Shown here: piece by piece, positions 14,581-25,958 of the stretch
Position numbering within the stretch: the first letter of the stretch is position 1
How the letters are laid out: each line of letters opens with the position of its first letter
NCBI RefSeq assembly: GCF_018691265.1
Contig: NW_024881322.1
Coordinates: 9,351,989-9,415,988 of the forward strand
DNA from: Tyto alba
Lineage: Eukaryota; Chordata; Aves; Strigiformes; Tytonidae
Length of the DNA stretch: 64,000 nucleotides
Reading direction: 5' to 3'
Made by a program: the position numbers and the translations under genes
Notes under the pieces: generated by a model
Seen by the model: only the letters and a program-made list of their open reading frames with translations
Databases searched by the model: none
What the model was told of the DNA's origin: nothing

Positions 14581-14599
14581 AGCTGATGGTAAGTGTGGG

Positions 14600-17500
14600 T
14601 AAATACGTGTCTGCCTTTATGTTGGTGGGGTGGCAGAAATGTCAGTGACACTGCATAGCTCATTATTGTCCCTTTCTCTGCTCCCAGGAGGCCGGGAGAA
14701 GCAGCTGTATAGCAGAGATGCCAACTGTCAGCAAAATACAGCGATTGTTTTATGAGTTTAATGCTCTTTATCTCCTAATTTATTTACCAGGAGCATGTGT
14801 AATGCTCAGTGAAAGCCAGTTTGCTGAGGAAAAAAAGTCTTAAACACACCCTTCCATTTGCTAATATGTTATTTCTTATTAAATAAAATTGTTATGTTTT
14901 AGAAAATTAAAGCTTTATTTTAAAAACCCCAAACTGAAGATGGAGAGTGAAGTACCTCCTCAGCTTATGCTGAGAGAAGACAGCAGCAGGCAAATGGGAA
15001 AGCAGGTTGGTCAGGTCTCATCTTTTTTCTAATTACTCACCCCACTGAGGATGGGGACCTCCTTGCCCTGGGACTGTACGGTCCCTGCCCCAAAGGCTCA
15101 CATGCAGAAGGGTGAATGGTCGCTTTGTGTAACCGGACCCGAAATTGTTCAATCTGATCTCCATATGAATGTGAGAAAGCTGCTGGCTTGGTATTTGCTA
15201 GCTCAGGTACCGCTATCTCCTTCGTGTTTACGTACAGCTATCTGTAATGGCTGGGACTCCACGGCGAGTGCTGCCAACCTCTGTACCGTGTGGAATTAGC
15301 TGCAGGATAGAGGCCAGCTGTGAAGCAGATAAGAGGGATCTAGAAAAGCGACAGAGGCCAGACAGCATTAGATAAATGGTGGTGAGAAAGCCTGCATTAA
15401 TGCCACTAATGCAGCTGTGTTTCCTGAAAAGAGAACAAGAAATTCCCTGGTGTAGACATACTTCTTGTTGGCCAAAAAGCATTCAATAATCAGGCAGGAA
15501 GTGGTAAAAGCCATCAGACAAAATGACCAATATGTTATTTTTTCCAATATCAAAAATATATTTTAGGTCACAACTGTTAGAGAGAAAACATTTTGTGGCC
15601 AATTGGACTTATTTTTTCAGCCATAGTAAATTTGTCAGTGATGTACAGCAAATGGAATTTCTGTGTACAAAAATGTATTTTAAGAACCTTGTTTCAGTCC
15701 AGATCAGTACTTTACCTTATAGATGCATTATTCATCAGCATTCACTGCTCTTTCAAAAATTTGCACAAATAGAAATTATGTTTTAGTATTTTCCCGGTTG
15801 AGTAATCGGAGAGAATAGCAAAATTATAATAACCATGGATCTTGTGCTGCCTCTAACCAGCTGGAGTTTTTATCACAAAATGACACAAAACATATAAGGT
15901 AATTTCTGATTTAATTTTGCCACTTTGTGTCATTACTTTTGTTTAGTTTCCTCCATGACCAAAGTCAAAGTGTTGACTCTCTATCACAACAGGTCTACAG
16001 TCTTGTACCTAGTTTGCTTTGGTTGGCTGTTCTGAGAACCTCCTACCAAGATTTCCTGCTGTCTCCATTTTAGAGGAGCTCTGTCTTTTCTCCGATGGGT
16101 GGAAGTAAGACCCGCCTGGTGCTGCTGCCCGAGTTCAGTCCGCAGAGTAACACTGCGATTCCTTCCAGCTTCTTTGCTTGTAGATGAAGAGGAAGGAGGA
16201 TGCTAGCTTAATAACTTCTCCCCATTGTGCCCCAGAGGTTAGGCATCTTGCCATATACAGATGTTATCGAAAATGGAATCATTTTATAAATAAACTGTGA
16301 ATTAACAGCAGTCTGGGTAAATGTATGCTTTGGTTCAAGACTGATGTATTCCATTCTCTGAGAACATTCTCTAAATAAACTGGATGTTTTCATTTTGTAC
16401 TTTGTTATGATTTATCACATTGTGGTTTATTTAAGTCTTTCAATGTTCTCTCTTCCATTTGCTGAACTTCAGATATGGAATTAAAATACCCTTGACTGCA
16501 CAGTCTTCCTTCTATGTTCTAAGGAGAAGCCATGTAGCTATCACAATGGATTAAGACCTCCTACATTAAAAACCAGTGTCACTTTTGCAACTGTGTGCAT
16601 TTATGCAACAAGACATCAGTAGCTCATGGGTCCATCTCTGACACTGAGTTCAATGGACATTTTTTTCATAGCTTCGGTAATTATGAATACCCTGAAAGTC
16701 TTCTTTGCCAATTGTAGCCCAAGAAAATTGAATATTGTTCTCTTACAAAAAACACTCTGCAAGTATTCAGCCATCTTATACCATTACATGCCATTACAAA
16801 AAACAGTGACTTGTTTATTCATTGGAAGTTACGTGCACATACACTAGATCTTTTGAAGGTTCATAAATGATGCTTTAGCCTCCTTTCTGTCAAAGGCAGA
16901 GGCTCCAGCTAAGAACCTTTCTAAAGGGCTGCTTCTCCATTTATCTGCTATGGACAGCCCATGGCCCCTGTAGATCTATAATCATAAAATTTCAATGATT
17001 ACCAATTCTTTCATATAGAATTCCAACAGCCACCTTTGCTCTCCTGACTCAGCCACAACAGAGTTATGGGGGGATCCACCCATTTGCAGGGAAAGAGTTC
17101 CTTTTGGGGGACACCCCCTGAAACATCAGGAACAAGCTCTCAAACATGTCCAAAACAACTTTTCCAAGAACTACGTTTTTTTCAGGAAAGAATATTAATG
17201 GTGTTGAGGTATATTCACAATAAACACCTTCTGCTGTTACCAAACATCAACTTCCATTTGATATTTAGTTATGCCTTAAACCATTTATTTACTGTCTAGT
17301 TATGATTTATATAACTACATATTGCTGCCAAGTGAATTTCATTACCATGGGGATATTTGCTGACATTTTAAATAGTCAAGATAAATACAATAAATTAGAA
17401 AAGCACCATGAAATAAATCGATACAAAATGGGAGATCACTGGCTCACAAACTGGAATTAAATACACTGAATTTTTGGACCAGCTAGTCAACACAACAGTA

Positions 17501-19380
17501 ACTGCGTGAGCCACATAATAATAAGATACAGATAGAACAATACCATGATTCTTTTTGCAATAAAGTAGTCAAAACACTTTTTAAAGAAGGTTAACATAGG
17601 CAAATATTTGCTTCCTACACAACCAAACCCTCTTTCAGCAACATTCAATTCTTCAGCTAGATATTTCAAGGAAAGAAAGAACACAGCAACAAGTCTGTAA
17701 GGAAGGGTCATGTCCAAAAGACTGTTTCTATCACGGTCTTCAGTGAAGATGAGTAATATCTGAAAACGGGCACGGGCATTGCTAATATTAGTATATTCAT
17801 AAAATGTGAAGTGATGCAACTAGGCATAAAAAAAAGAAGTGGTTTTATTTAGTATATTATGTAACAGAGGTGTTCCCATGCACTCTGTAGAGCACAAGGT
17901 TAACTATCAAAAAGTGCTATCAATATATAACCAAACAGTACATGCTTCCCATATATTCGACCACAGTTTTTAACCATGGTTTTTACAGAACACTGGGTAT
18001 CACATTAGACTGTTAGGGGAAAAAAAAAAAAAAAAAAGAAGACAAAGTATTGGCAAGGAGTTTAGAAACATCCTGGGTAGGAAGAGTCCATGCTGCCTGT
18101 TAATCCAAGAAGGACTCTTAATGACCCCATGATCCAGAAGTTGCTTCATAAAACATATCTGTGATATTATGCAAATAACCCCAAACCCCAATTTTTCTAC
18201 ACTAACTCAGGTTATGTATTTTGCATTTAAATGTATACACTGAAAAGAGTGAGCCTGAAGTTTGGCTCTAACAAGCACATAATTTTTTTCAAAAACTCTC
18301 TCACACTGTAACTATCTGTTATTACAACAATATAAGAACTTTTCTTATCTGGTAGACCAAGGGTATGTCTTGGGTTATGCTAATGGATCTACTTTGAAAC
18401 AAGCTCTTGAAATATTCTTGGCTTATATAGTGGATTCATCATCAAAAAGACCATTATCTTCCATTATGAATCCCAAATGTCTACATAACTGATTCTTTCA
18501 GAACTGTGCTCTATTTCTAGTATTGCTCAGTCATCATAGCAAAATCACTAAGTACTGTTCTCCTTATGTAAAAGAGAAGTTCAGGATGATGTAATTCAGA
18601 ATACAAAGAAGTAATCTGAATTACGTTTCAGCATTTTCCTTGATCTACGTTTCAGTTTTTATTTTTTTTCCACATAATGCACCTATAATTTAACTAACTG
18701 GATTGAATTATAATGTGTTTTGAGTATTTCTATACTGTTACATTTGTATTTTAGCCGTTTGTGGCTTTCTTACTAAACATAGTTTTGAGATTTTTTTTTT
18801 TCTGATGATAGATTTGACTGTAGGAAATTGTATAACTCTTAAAACCAACTTCAAAATTCCCACTGCCATCAGTGGCGGTAGGCTACAGTAAATCGCCTGT
18901 GTAAGCAGACACCAATCCTTACACATGGCCTAAGAAAAAAATAGGTTTTGCTTTTTACTTAATGATAAGTATTTCATATCACCTTTTGTGGCAAGGGACG
19001 AGTAACACTATTGGATTAACTGGAGCTACAGGCATAGGTGTGTTCAGCTTAATGGCTGCCACTAGATAAACTACCACCAAAGCCCAAAAGACAGGTACAA
19101 ATAAGCCATCTGACAAGAGCAGGAGATAAAGTCAAGCAGTGAACTGTAAAGATTGTATTAATTGATCCTAGCCCAAGGGTTCAACAGCTGGTTTTAGGCT
19201 GGAACCCGAAGGTCAAAGGCACATGGAATTTCTGAAATTGGAAAGTGTAACTGAATATCTGAAAAGTGACCTTGAGAGAGCATAGGGTTGATGTTCTGGT
19301 GCTGAAGCACCAATACTTTTGTTCACACAAAGCAGCTGGTCAGAAAAAAACAAGAAGGATGGTCTGACTACCTTGGGTGA
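14600..19380. other. Intergenic DNA, no gene recognised
   Basis: AT-rich upstream DNA with only chance open frames under about 125 codons. An A18 tract is at 18020-18037. No splice-linked coding pattern, CpG cluster, RNA gene or recognisable transposon was seen. Confidence 0.55.
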
Positions 19381-19389
19381 GTTATGTGT

Positions 19390-19445
19390 GTATGCGTGGT
19401 AGATCAGACAGGTGTGGAGGTTCAAGTCCCCCTCTCTGCGAAGTG
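19390..19445 (+). repeat. tRNA-derived-like repeat fragment (decayed SINE or MITE)
   Basis: The string GTGGTAGATCAGACAGG followed shortly by GGAGGTTCAAGTCCCCC resembles a decayed tRNA promoter pair. The second part forms a T-arm-like hairpin with 4 of 5 stem pairs and a canonical TTCAAGT loop. The A-box to B-box spacing is about 14 bases too short and no acceptor stem pairs with the TCTCTGC that follows, so this is not a functional tRNA. It also resembles a reptilian repeat containing ggttcaagtccc. Family assignment is uncertain. Confidence 0.35.
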
Positions 19446-19449
19446 CTGT

Positions 19450-22400
19450 GCTCCTGATGGTCACGGTAAGCAATTCATTTTGCTTAATCGATTCATTTAA
19501 GTGCCAGGTGCAGCCTCGAAGGGTGGATCCAGGAGCCAAGTTTTGTGCAGGTCAGAAAAGTAAGCACAGCGGCAGACTTGGGACCTGCCTTCCCCAGAGA
19601 GAGTAGGGTCCAGGCTGGTCCAACTTGCCGTACAAAGGGAGTGACTCATTGCTTTGGGATGAGTTTGGAGAGGACTCCAGATTGTAGGTAGCCCAGTGAC
19701 CATGTCAGAAGCTAGAGTCACATTTTCACAGGTAAAGGTAACAGAACAAAGTGACAAAGTGATTAAAATGCCAGGAAGTAGCACAATCTGCAATGCTTCC
19801 CTTCAGTCGTTCAACAAGGCCTTGGTGTGGCATGCTGCTACCTCAAATCTTAGGTCAAGTACTAGGCATACTATCCCTTTGGTGTGTGCAAGGACAAAGC
19901 CCAATGCAATGTTCCTAGGGTGATGTAGATGTCCTTTAATCAACAGGGGACAACTGGAAAATACAAAGCCAGACTGTTGGGACCGCAGTGACACAGTGTA
20001 CACAGTACTTCTTTCCTATCAGCACCCACCACTGACTTTACTTTTTGTAGCAGCAATGCTCCGATATGAATAAAGGGCTAACAACTGTACATACAGAATT
20101 AATCTGTTTTCATTCTGTAATATTTTACTATTATTTATTCTATAATATTTTACTTCTGGAATGAAAAAAACCCCTGTCTAGCATTTATGGAGGAAATTAA
20201 TTTTAAACTCATTAGTTAATTTTAAGAAAAACTATTTTCCTCTTGGAGGGCGTAACTCCTTTCCTTAAATAAACAAAAAAAAAAAAAATGACACATTGCA
20301 TTACATGTCTCAGTATTTTTTTTCCTAATGTAATATGCAAAGTATGACGGCAGTACCTTCTGTGGAAGCGCTTGCTAATGTAAATAGGCAGTAAGCTGGA
20401 CTCTCTGAAGGCCTTGCTCTCGCAGCGGTGGCAGTATGAACAGACCCTTTATGCCCCCCAGACTCTGCTCAGACACAATGGTTCATCAGTATACGTTCGC
20501 CTGCAGCACTGGTTATTAATGATTACACATCTGGGTATATAGAAAGCCTCTTAAGGATTTACTGAGACCTGCCCAACCCCAGTGGGGTTTACTTATTAAC
20601 AAACAAACAAACGGAGAACTGGAACTACAGGACGCACGCTGCACACAAGCTCTTTGCTGCTGCTCAACCAAGCAGTCGCTGCTGCTGCCTGCAAGCGGAG
20701 GGGCGGCAGGGCGAGAGGGGCCTTTGCTGAAGGCTCTGACGCCCCGGCGTAGGAAATGTATCTTTCCATCTGCCAGCTCACCGGCCTGCATCTGTGAATG
20801 TCGTACAAGCAACACATTAGACGGTGCATTTTTCAAATAGTTCAACGTTACTGGAAATCTGCTGTGTTTCCCAAGCTGCAAGTCCTTCAAAGGAAACTAC
20901 CACGAAGCTCGTATCTCACCTCACTTAAGGAAGTAATCGTTATTGGTATGAGTACATGACTAAGGGTTAGGCTGCCTTCCTGCTTCTTCTGATCTATATT
21001 CCCCACTACACAACTATAACTGCACAAAGCAGCCATTTTCTACCTTAAACAATAAGTGCATGTGTGTGCCTCTCACAAGGATCACATCATTGGGTCGTAA
21101 TCTATCAAAGCCTCTTTCTTTAGATAATTGAAGTAATGGATGTATACCAGGACGATACAGTAAACACACTACAAAACAAGAGATGCTGTATTTTTCCCAT
21201 AGCAATTGTCCAATAGAAGCCTGTGTTCATAACTTTTACAGCATTCTATAAGCATTTGCTGATGTATATAGCTCTTCCTTATTATTGCAGAGCATTTTTT
21301 TAAACAGCAAATGGTGAGACTTAAAAGGGGGCCAAGAGGTATACATTTTATGTTGTTTCATTTGCATATTCATAGAATAATGTTGTAGGTGGCAGCCAAA
21401 GACAACAGCTGTGATGGCAGCAACAATGATAGCTAGAACTGTTGGTTGCTGTGCTGCTTTTGAGTTTGCAAGGGTTTTCTGTTTCATGACAGCCCTCCTC
21501 TGAATACAGAAAAGTGCCACAAATACAGGCCTGATTCTGGAAACCTTTATTCAGACAAGTGGCCCTACTGACTCAGTATGTCTCAGAATAGGAAAGAGTT
21601 GATGGACAAGACATTAGGGCCCAATTAGATGTGACACCAGATGCCTCATACTATTGTTAGCATTTGTACTACCATTGTGTTGGGCCATTTCTCGTGCTAG
21701 CAAACAAAGCAAAATGGCAGCATTTACGAAAAGATCATCCGATGTTAAGGGCAACAGATGTCAAAGAGGCAACAAAGTACAAGGACAGGATACATTTCTG
21801 GTCAGCATGACAAGCAGTGCTCAAAGAGTGGTCAAGATGCTGGTAGGCATTACTGCAAAGCTGAGTTTAAGGATGGGTTTGAAGGAGGATACCGTGATCA
21901 TTATTTAGTGTTGAGCATCCTCAGCCTCTTATCTTGCAAGAGCTAGATTGTTTACGGGAGTGGGAGTTTAGGACTTCACTCAGTTGGTATAAAGAAACAT
22001 TGTTTTGGCAAGGGATTGCTCGGTATGCAAAGATCTGTTACACTTGCGCAGCAACTCCAAATGATGCTGCCTGTATTGGACTGCCTGAGCAAGTGCAACT
22101 CGGTCTGGAGATGCACCACATGCTCTACAAACCCAGGAGGTACTGGAGTTGCCATGCAGAAGCAAGTCAACAGGGTACAAGCGCAGTAATTCCACCACAT
22201 CCCATGCTGGAGCTAATGCTGTGTGCAAATTCACCTAGTGAGTCACGTCTGCTTGCCTTAAAAAAAAACCTGAAAACAAAATAGTCTTCCTATGTCTCAC
22301 TGGCAAGAAGACACTGAAACTGGCTGGGCTGGTTGAGAACCAACCTGGCGGCAACCCTAGTTAGCAGATTTTGTAAATAAGGTGAGTGGGTTTTGTTCCT

Positions 22401-23315
22401 GTATCTAAAGACAAGTAGGACACAGATGGGTTCTCAGTTATGGCAGGTAGCATTCTACATTTAAGTTTGCAGAGCTTTTTATTAATTTCACAAAAAGAAG
22501 TCACAAAATTGTATCTTCTTTCAAATGAATCAAATAAATAGAATCTAAAGAGTCCTGAAATTTACTTGTCTAGTTTGGTTTTTTAAAGTTTGGTGACACA
22601 TTTAGCGAAGTCTTTTCCTTTTGAGGGAAAACCAGCAGATCACTACACAAATGGAAAAAATTGGGTTTATTATATTATACACAGAACACTCTATTCTTCA
22701 AACCTCAGGGACCCATTTGCATTTGCTTTATTTCTTCTCAAAATGAACACAATTTTGCAGAATCTTCCTAACCCTGTAAATTACCGTATGAAAAGAGAAG
22801 CCCCCCCCCCCGCTATTCAATACACAGAAAAATGGGACATTAACCTCACATAAAACCCACTGGCTTGCGTCTTGTTTCCTCATTAAGCCTGTGCCAGTTT
22901 TGCAGTAGATTTCAAAGATGCAAGCTCACTTTTGTTCTTCCAATGATCAATTCACAAAATAATATCTTACTTAAAAGGAAATTACTTAAAAAGCATCATT
23001 CCCTTTTTGAAGATATGCCCATCAGTTACATACTATGTTCTCAACACTGCATATATGAAAACCAAGATAAATGTTTTTGAGCAATTTGAAGCCCTTACTA
23101 CAAGACAGAAAACAAGTATTATTCGTATTGTTTGTTTTCCCACAATGTATTTTTATGGGAGAGCTAGGGGACCATATTTTGTACTCAGTGAACAACTTCC
23201 ATGGTGTAAAATGTCTCTTTTTGGTATTCAAATAACCACTAAAGCAATGTAGCTATATCTCATTGTCATGGACATTACCACCTAAACCAACCAGAATTAA
23301 AAAAAAGGTTATTTC
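19450..23315. other. Intergenic DNA upstream of septin-7
   Basis: Apart from the fragment near 21.5 kb, this interval shows no supported gene. Simple features are an A-rich run at 20273-20288 and a C11 run at 22801-22811. A 116-codon frame at 21934-22284 (+) has no recognisable domain and is overlapped on the minus strand by two frames of 74 and 84 codons, so it is treated as chance. Confidence 0.5.
21525..21585 (+). repeat. Fragment of an old amniote interspersed repeat
   Basis: The text 'caggcctgattctggaaacc' followed by 'cagacaagtggccctactga' and 'ctcagtatg' parallels the end of a short palindromic DNA element widespread in reptile and bird DNA, whose ends read like ggcctgattctgcaaac and whose inside reads like agtagtcccactgactt (recalled from general knowledge). 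Only one end is recognisable and no target duplication was found. Confidence 0.35.
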
Positions 23316-23319
23316 TTAC

Positions 23320-23543
23320 CTCATCTGTTGTGAAAGACACTGATTTATGAGATAACATTTGGCAGTCCTGTGACCAATGATAATAAAAATCTCTTTCCCT
23401 TGGGCATCCGAGAACCACAGTATATTGTAACACTTCCAGTTCTTAAACAGCGCTGAATCACATTGTGCAGGGCTGCATACTTTTCTGAAAAGATGATGTG
23501 TTCTCCTTGTTGTCTTAAAAAGTATTTGTTTATCAGATGCACC
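23320..23543 (-). other. Candidate minus-strand exon, possible divergent transcript
   Basis: Read on the minus strand, a pyrimidine-rich tract (about 23590-23545) ends in TTTTGAG at 23544, followed by 224 bases that end in GATGAG with a GTAAGA donor at 23319. Two of the three frames are open over most of it. One is open through the donor; the other stops about 25 bases before it and gives a protein-like 67-residue run that I cannot assign to a family. It lies about 1 kb upstream of the septin-7 CpG island and points away from it. The human locus has a divergent non-coding transcript (SEPTIN7-DT), which is the analogy used. Both splice sites and the transcript itself are unverified. Confidence 0.3.
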
Positions 23544-24904
23544 CTCAAAAGGAAAGTTAGACATTAGACAAGAAAGAATCGGATGGTAATTGGTGAGAAA
23601 CAAGGACAAACTTGGCGTCTTCATTGTTGCTCCTGCGTGCCTTGCTACAACCCTACCTACAGAAATACTGCATTATTGAAAGTTTCCCTTTTGCTGCTGA
23701 AATGAAGACTGCTATTTTCATCCTTCTAGTACCAGGCCATGCTCTTAAAACGTACTCTTAATAATAGCAGAAACAAATTATATAATAGGCACAATAAAGT
23801 TATACATTTTTTCCCTTTTTGCCAAGTAGCTTTCCCTACTAGAGAAGCATACTGTGCCTTGTGTGAAAGAAAAGGCAAGGAACGGACTATAGTTGGAAAT
23901 CCCTAACACAAAATAAAGTATGTTAGGCTTCAAATCACACATCATAAATACAGGTCTCCAGTATTTCAGTTTGGGCATAAAATATTCCAGAAGGCTCCAA
24001 AGATACCTGTTCCAAACATAAAAGGCATTACAATGTTGAGAGCTATATTGGAATAGGAAAGGCAAACATCATTTTTCTGTCTCTCTTGGGGTCCATCCTT
24101 TTCCAGTATCACTTCTTTACTGCCATGGACATTTACCCCAACTCATAGCAGCATTTCAGAGGAGTCAATTCAGGGTCTCGGGGACATGCTAGACCAGACC
24201 AAGTAGTTGGGCTTGTCAGAGCAATTCCCAGGGCGTGCGAGGACCCCGTTGGCCTCCTAGAAGGATTGTACCTGGTGCCTGTGTTCAAACCGTATCTTAT
24301 TTTTCACAAAATGAGTCCTCATTCCTTTTGCGGGACTCGGGCACCGAATTATCACTTGCCGACGGCAAGGCCAGGCTCTGGCCGCGCTTGCGGGTCTGAC
24401 AGCGGGGGAGAACGAGCGGCTGGGTCCCGCCTTAACCTCCCCGCCGCCCGGCAGAGCCCGCAGCTGCCGAAGGGCAGCCGGGGAGCCCCCGGCTTCCTGA
24501 GGGGAGAAGGGCCCGGGCCCCCTCGCCCCGGCGGAGAGCGGCTCCGTGAGCGAGGCGGCGGTTGTGAATGGAACCCAACCGCCTCAGCCGGGGGCGGAGA
24601 GCTCGGCGCCGGCCCGCCGCGGCGGGGCTTTGGGGAGGGCGTAGCGGGGAAGCAGAGGGACGAACTCCGCAGCGCTGCAGCCCGAGCGCTCCCCGGCGCT
24701 CAGGGCGGCTGGTGGGCCCGGGGCCCCCCGCTCTCGCCCGCCTCTCGCACGCCAACTGCGTGAGCGGGCGGGCGGAGGGAGCGTAAGGCGCCGTAGCGCT
24801 GGCTGGGCTCCGCAAGGCGCGTACAGACTAGCGGCGCTCCAAGAATAGGCCCAGAGAAAGAAGGGGGGCGTTGCGAGCGCTTCGCCTCAGCCCGTCAGAG
24901 CCGG

Positions 24905-24920
24905 CGGCCATCTTTGTTGC
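24905..24920 (-). promoter_or_regulatory. YY1-type site (minus orientation)
   Basis: The minus strand reads CAAAGATGGCCGCC, matching the YY1 core AAGATGGC with one departure in the 3' part. It lies in the CpG island and points opposite to the second YY1-type site 70 bases downstream, so the pair is divergent. Confidence 0.5.
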
Positions 24921-24924
24921 GGGC

Positions 24925-24953
24925 AAAGCCCCGACGGCCGCCGTGGGGGCTTT
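24925..24953. promoter_or_regulatory. 29-base near-palindrome in the promoter
   Basis: Arms AAAGCCCC (24925-24932) and GGGGCTTT (24946-24953) pair perfectly. The centre ACGGC-C-GCCGT (24934-24944) is also self-complementary, with a single G/G mismatch at positions 24933 and 24945. It lies between the two YY1-type sites and overlaps the start of the E2F-type motif. It could be a dimeric factor site or a cruciform-prone element; function is inference. Confidence 0.55.
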
Positions 24954-24958
24954 CGCGC
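24951..24958 (+). promoter_or_regulatory. E2F-type site TTTCGCGC
   Basis: Exact match to the E2F consensus TTTSGCGC, directly at the right edge of the near-palindrome. Cell-cycle regulation would suit a septin, which acts in cytokinesis, but binding is not shown. Confidence 0.5.
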
Positions 24959-24978
24959 TTTTGAGCGTGCCCGGTTTC

Positions 24979-24990
24979 AAAATGGCGGCC
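24979..24990 (+). promoter_or_regulatory. YY1-type site AAAATGGCGGCC
   Basis: Strong match to the YY1 consensus AANATGGCGGC. It also contains an ATG (24981) that opens a 59-codon frame ending at 25158, which would act as an upstream ORF if transcription started upstream of it. YY1 motifs of this kind often sit at or just downstream of start sites, so either role is possible. Confidence 0.6.
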
Positions 24991-25105
24991 GAGCGGTCCT
25001 TTTTTTTTTTTTTTGGCTCTGACACGGAGCGGGAGGAAATAAGTCAGATCCCGGGCCGGGGGGGGTGGGTAGGGACTGTGCCCCGCACCGAGCGGGGAGC
25101 CCAAG

Positions 25106-25170
25106 CCGGAAGCCGCCGCTGCGTGCTCGGGGAGGCGGGCAGGGAAGCGGGCGTGTGAGGAGCGGGGCGG
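25106..25170 (+). promoter_or_regulatory. ETS-type and Sp1-type motifs
   Basis: CCGGAAGC at 25106-25113 matches the ETS/GABP core. GGGGCGG at 25164-25170 is a GC box. Both lie 325-390 bases upstream of the candidate start codon in TATA-less sequence, as in typical broad CpG promoters. Confidence 0.45.
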
Positions 25171-25191
25171 AGGCGGCGAGGGAGGAGGAGC

Positions 25192-25222
25192 GGGAGGAGG
25201 GAGGGAGGGAGGGAGGGAGAGG
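25192..25222 (+). repeat. GGGA array, G-quadruplex-capable
   Basis: About five consecutive GGGA units, with GGAGG before and after, lie in the likely core promoter or 5' untranslated region. At least four G3 runs separated by single bases fit the strict G-quadruplex pattern. A short GAGCC repeat follows at 25225-25248. Both could affect initiation or translation if transcribed. Confidence 0.6.
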
Positions 25223-25491
25223 AGCCGCGCCGAGCCGAGCCGAGCCGCTAAGTCCGTCCGGCCGCCGGAGCGGGCGCGCGTAGGCGCCGTGCGGAAGGGC
25301 CGCGGCCCCTCGGCAGAATCGGCGTAGGGGGCGTTGGAGAATCGCCGCGGCGGCCGCCGCCGGGTTGGCTGGCGGGAGGCGCGCGGGGAGGAGGGGGCGG
25401 CCCGCTCGGTGCCGCCGCGGCTGAGGGAGGGCGGGCAGGCAGCCGGAGCCCAGCGTCAGCAGCGGCAGCCGCACCGCCGCCGGCCAGCGCC

Positions 25492-25495
25492 ATGG
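25492..25495 (+). CDS. SEPTIN7: Septin-7 candidate start codon, partial CDS in exon 1
   Basis: Only four coding bases (ATGG) would belong to exon 1. The start is chosen for its near-consensus Kozak context, for being the first ATG after 24983, and for alignment with the internal ATG of the human exon 1. Joined directly to exon 2 it gives six codons and a stop, so the true coding path must involve something else: an intervening exon of length 3n+2, another first exon, a non-canonical acceptor, or a two-base error. Confidence 0.4.
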
Positions 25496-25958
25496 GTGAG
25501 TCTCCAGCCCGGGGCCGAGGCGCGGGGAGCCGGGGAATCTCCGCGATGGGTGGGCAGAGGGCACCGCCGAGAACCCCCATCCCGGCGGCGGGGAGCGGCC
25601 GCCCCACGGCGGGGCCCCCCGTCCCCCCCGCCGCCTTCCTCCTGCTCAGATGCGGCTCCAGCCCCCCTCGCCTTCCCCCCCCCCCACCTCCCCCCCGCCC
25701 CTAGTCACTTCCTGCCTCGCCGAAATTGTATAATGCCTGTGCGGAGCTGGGGAGCGAGGCGGCGAAAATGCCGGAGATATTTCTTCTCCTTCGCTTTCTC
25801 CCCCTTCCCCCCCCCTCCATCCATCCCCATCCCTCCTCCCCTTTCCTCCTTTTGCGCCCAAATTTGGGAGGGAGGAATTTGCTGTAGGAATTAAAGCAGC
25901 CTTCAAATATGCGGGAGAGGAGCGGGTGGGACTGAAATCACGGCGCCGGGCGGGGGGC

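Larger units (their letters stand above)
25150..25495 (+). other. SEPTIN7: Septin-7 exon 1 (5' UTR plus start codon), 5' end approximate
   Basis: GC-rich sequence ends in GCCAGCGCCATGG (ATG at 25492-25494), an excellent Kozak context, directly followed by a GTGAGT donor at 25496. No other ATG lies between 24984 and 25491. In the human gene, as I recall it, exon 1 also ends just after an ATG-G within ...AGCACCATGG, and the last codons here (AGC GCC ATG) align with that. The human N-terminus begins further upstream at its own ATG, but no such ATG is visible here, so translation would begin at the last codon of the exon. The join to exon 2 is out of frame as written. The 5' boundary is a guess from composition. 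Confidence 0.65.

Noticed and set aside
20420..20445. U4-snRNA-like string GTGGCAGTAT
   Set aside because: Only about ten bases match the U4 start and the following sequence diverges, so it is a chance match.
24981..25158. ATG frame of 59 codons upstream of exon 1
   Set aside because: The ATG is inside a YY1-type motif and the frame contains a poly-Phe run from a T tract. It might be an upstream ORF if transcribed but is not a supported protein.
24977..25564. 195-codon minus-strand open frame, the longest in the window
   Set aside because: It lies entirely in the CpG island, is almost only Pro, Ala, Arg, Ser and Gly, and overlaps several equally open frames. GC-rich sequence lacks stops by composition.
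25334..25894. 186-codon plus-strand frame that is in phase with septin-7 exon 2 at the 25495 donor
   Set aside because: It begins with TTG after an in-frame TAG at 25325 and contains no ATG before the donor. Use would need non-AUG initiation, so it is kept only as an alternative in the frame-conflict finding.
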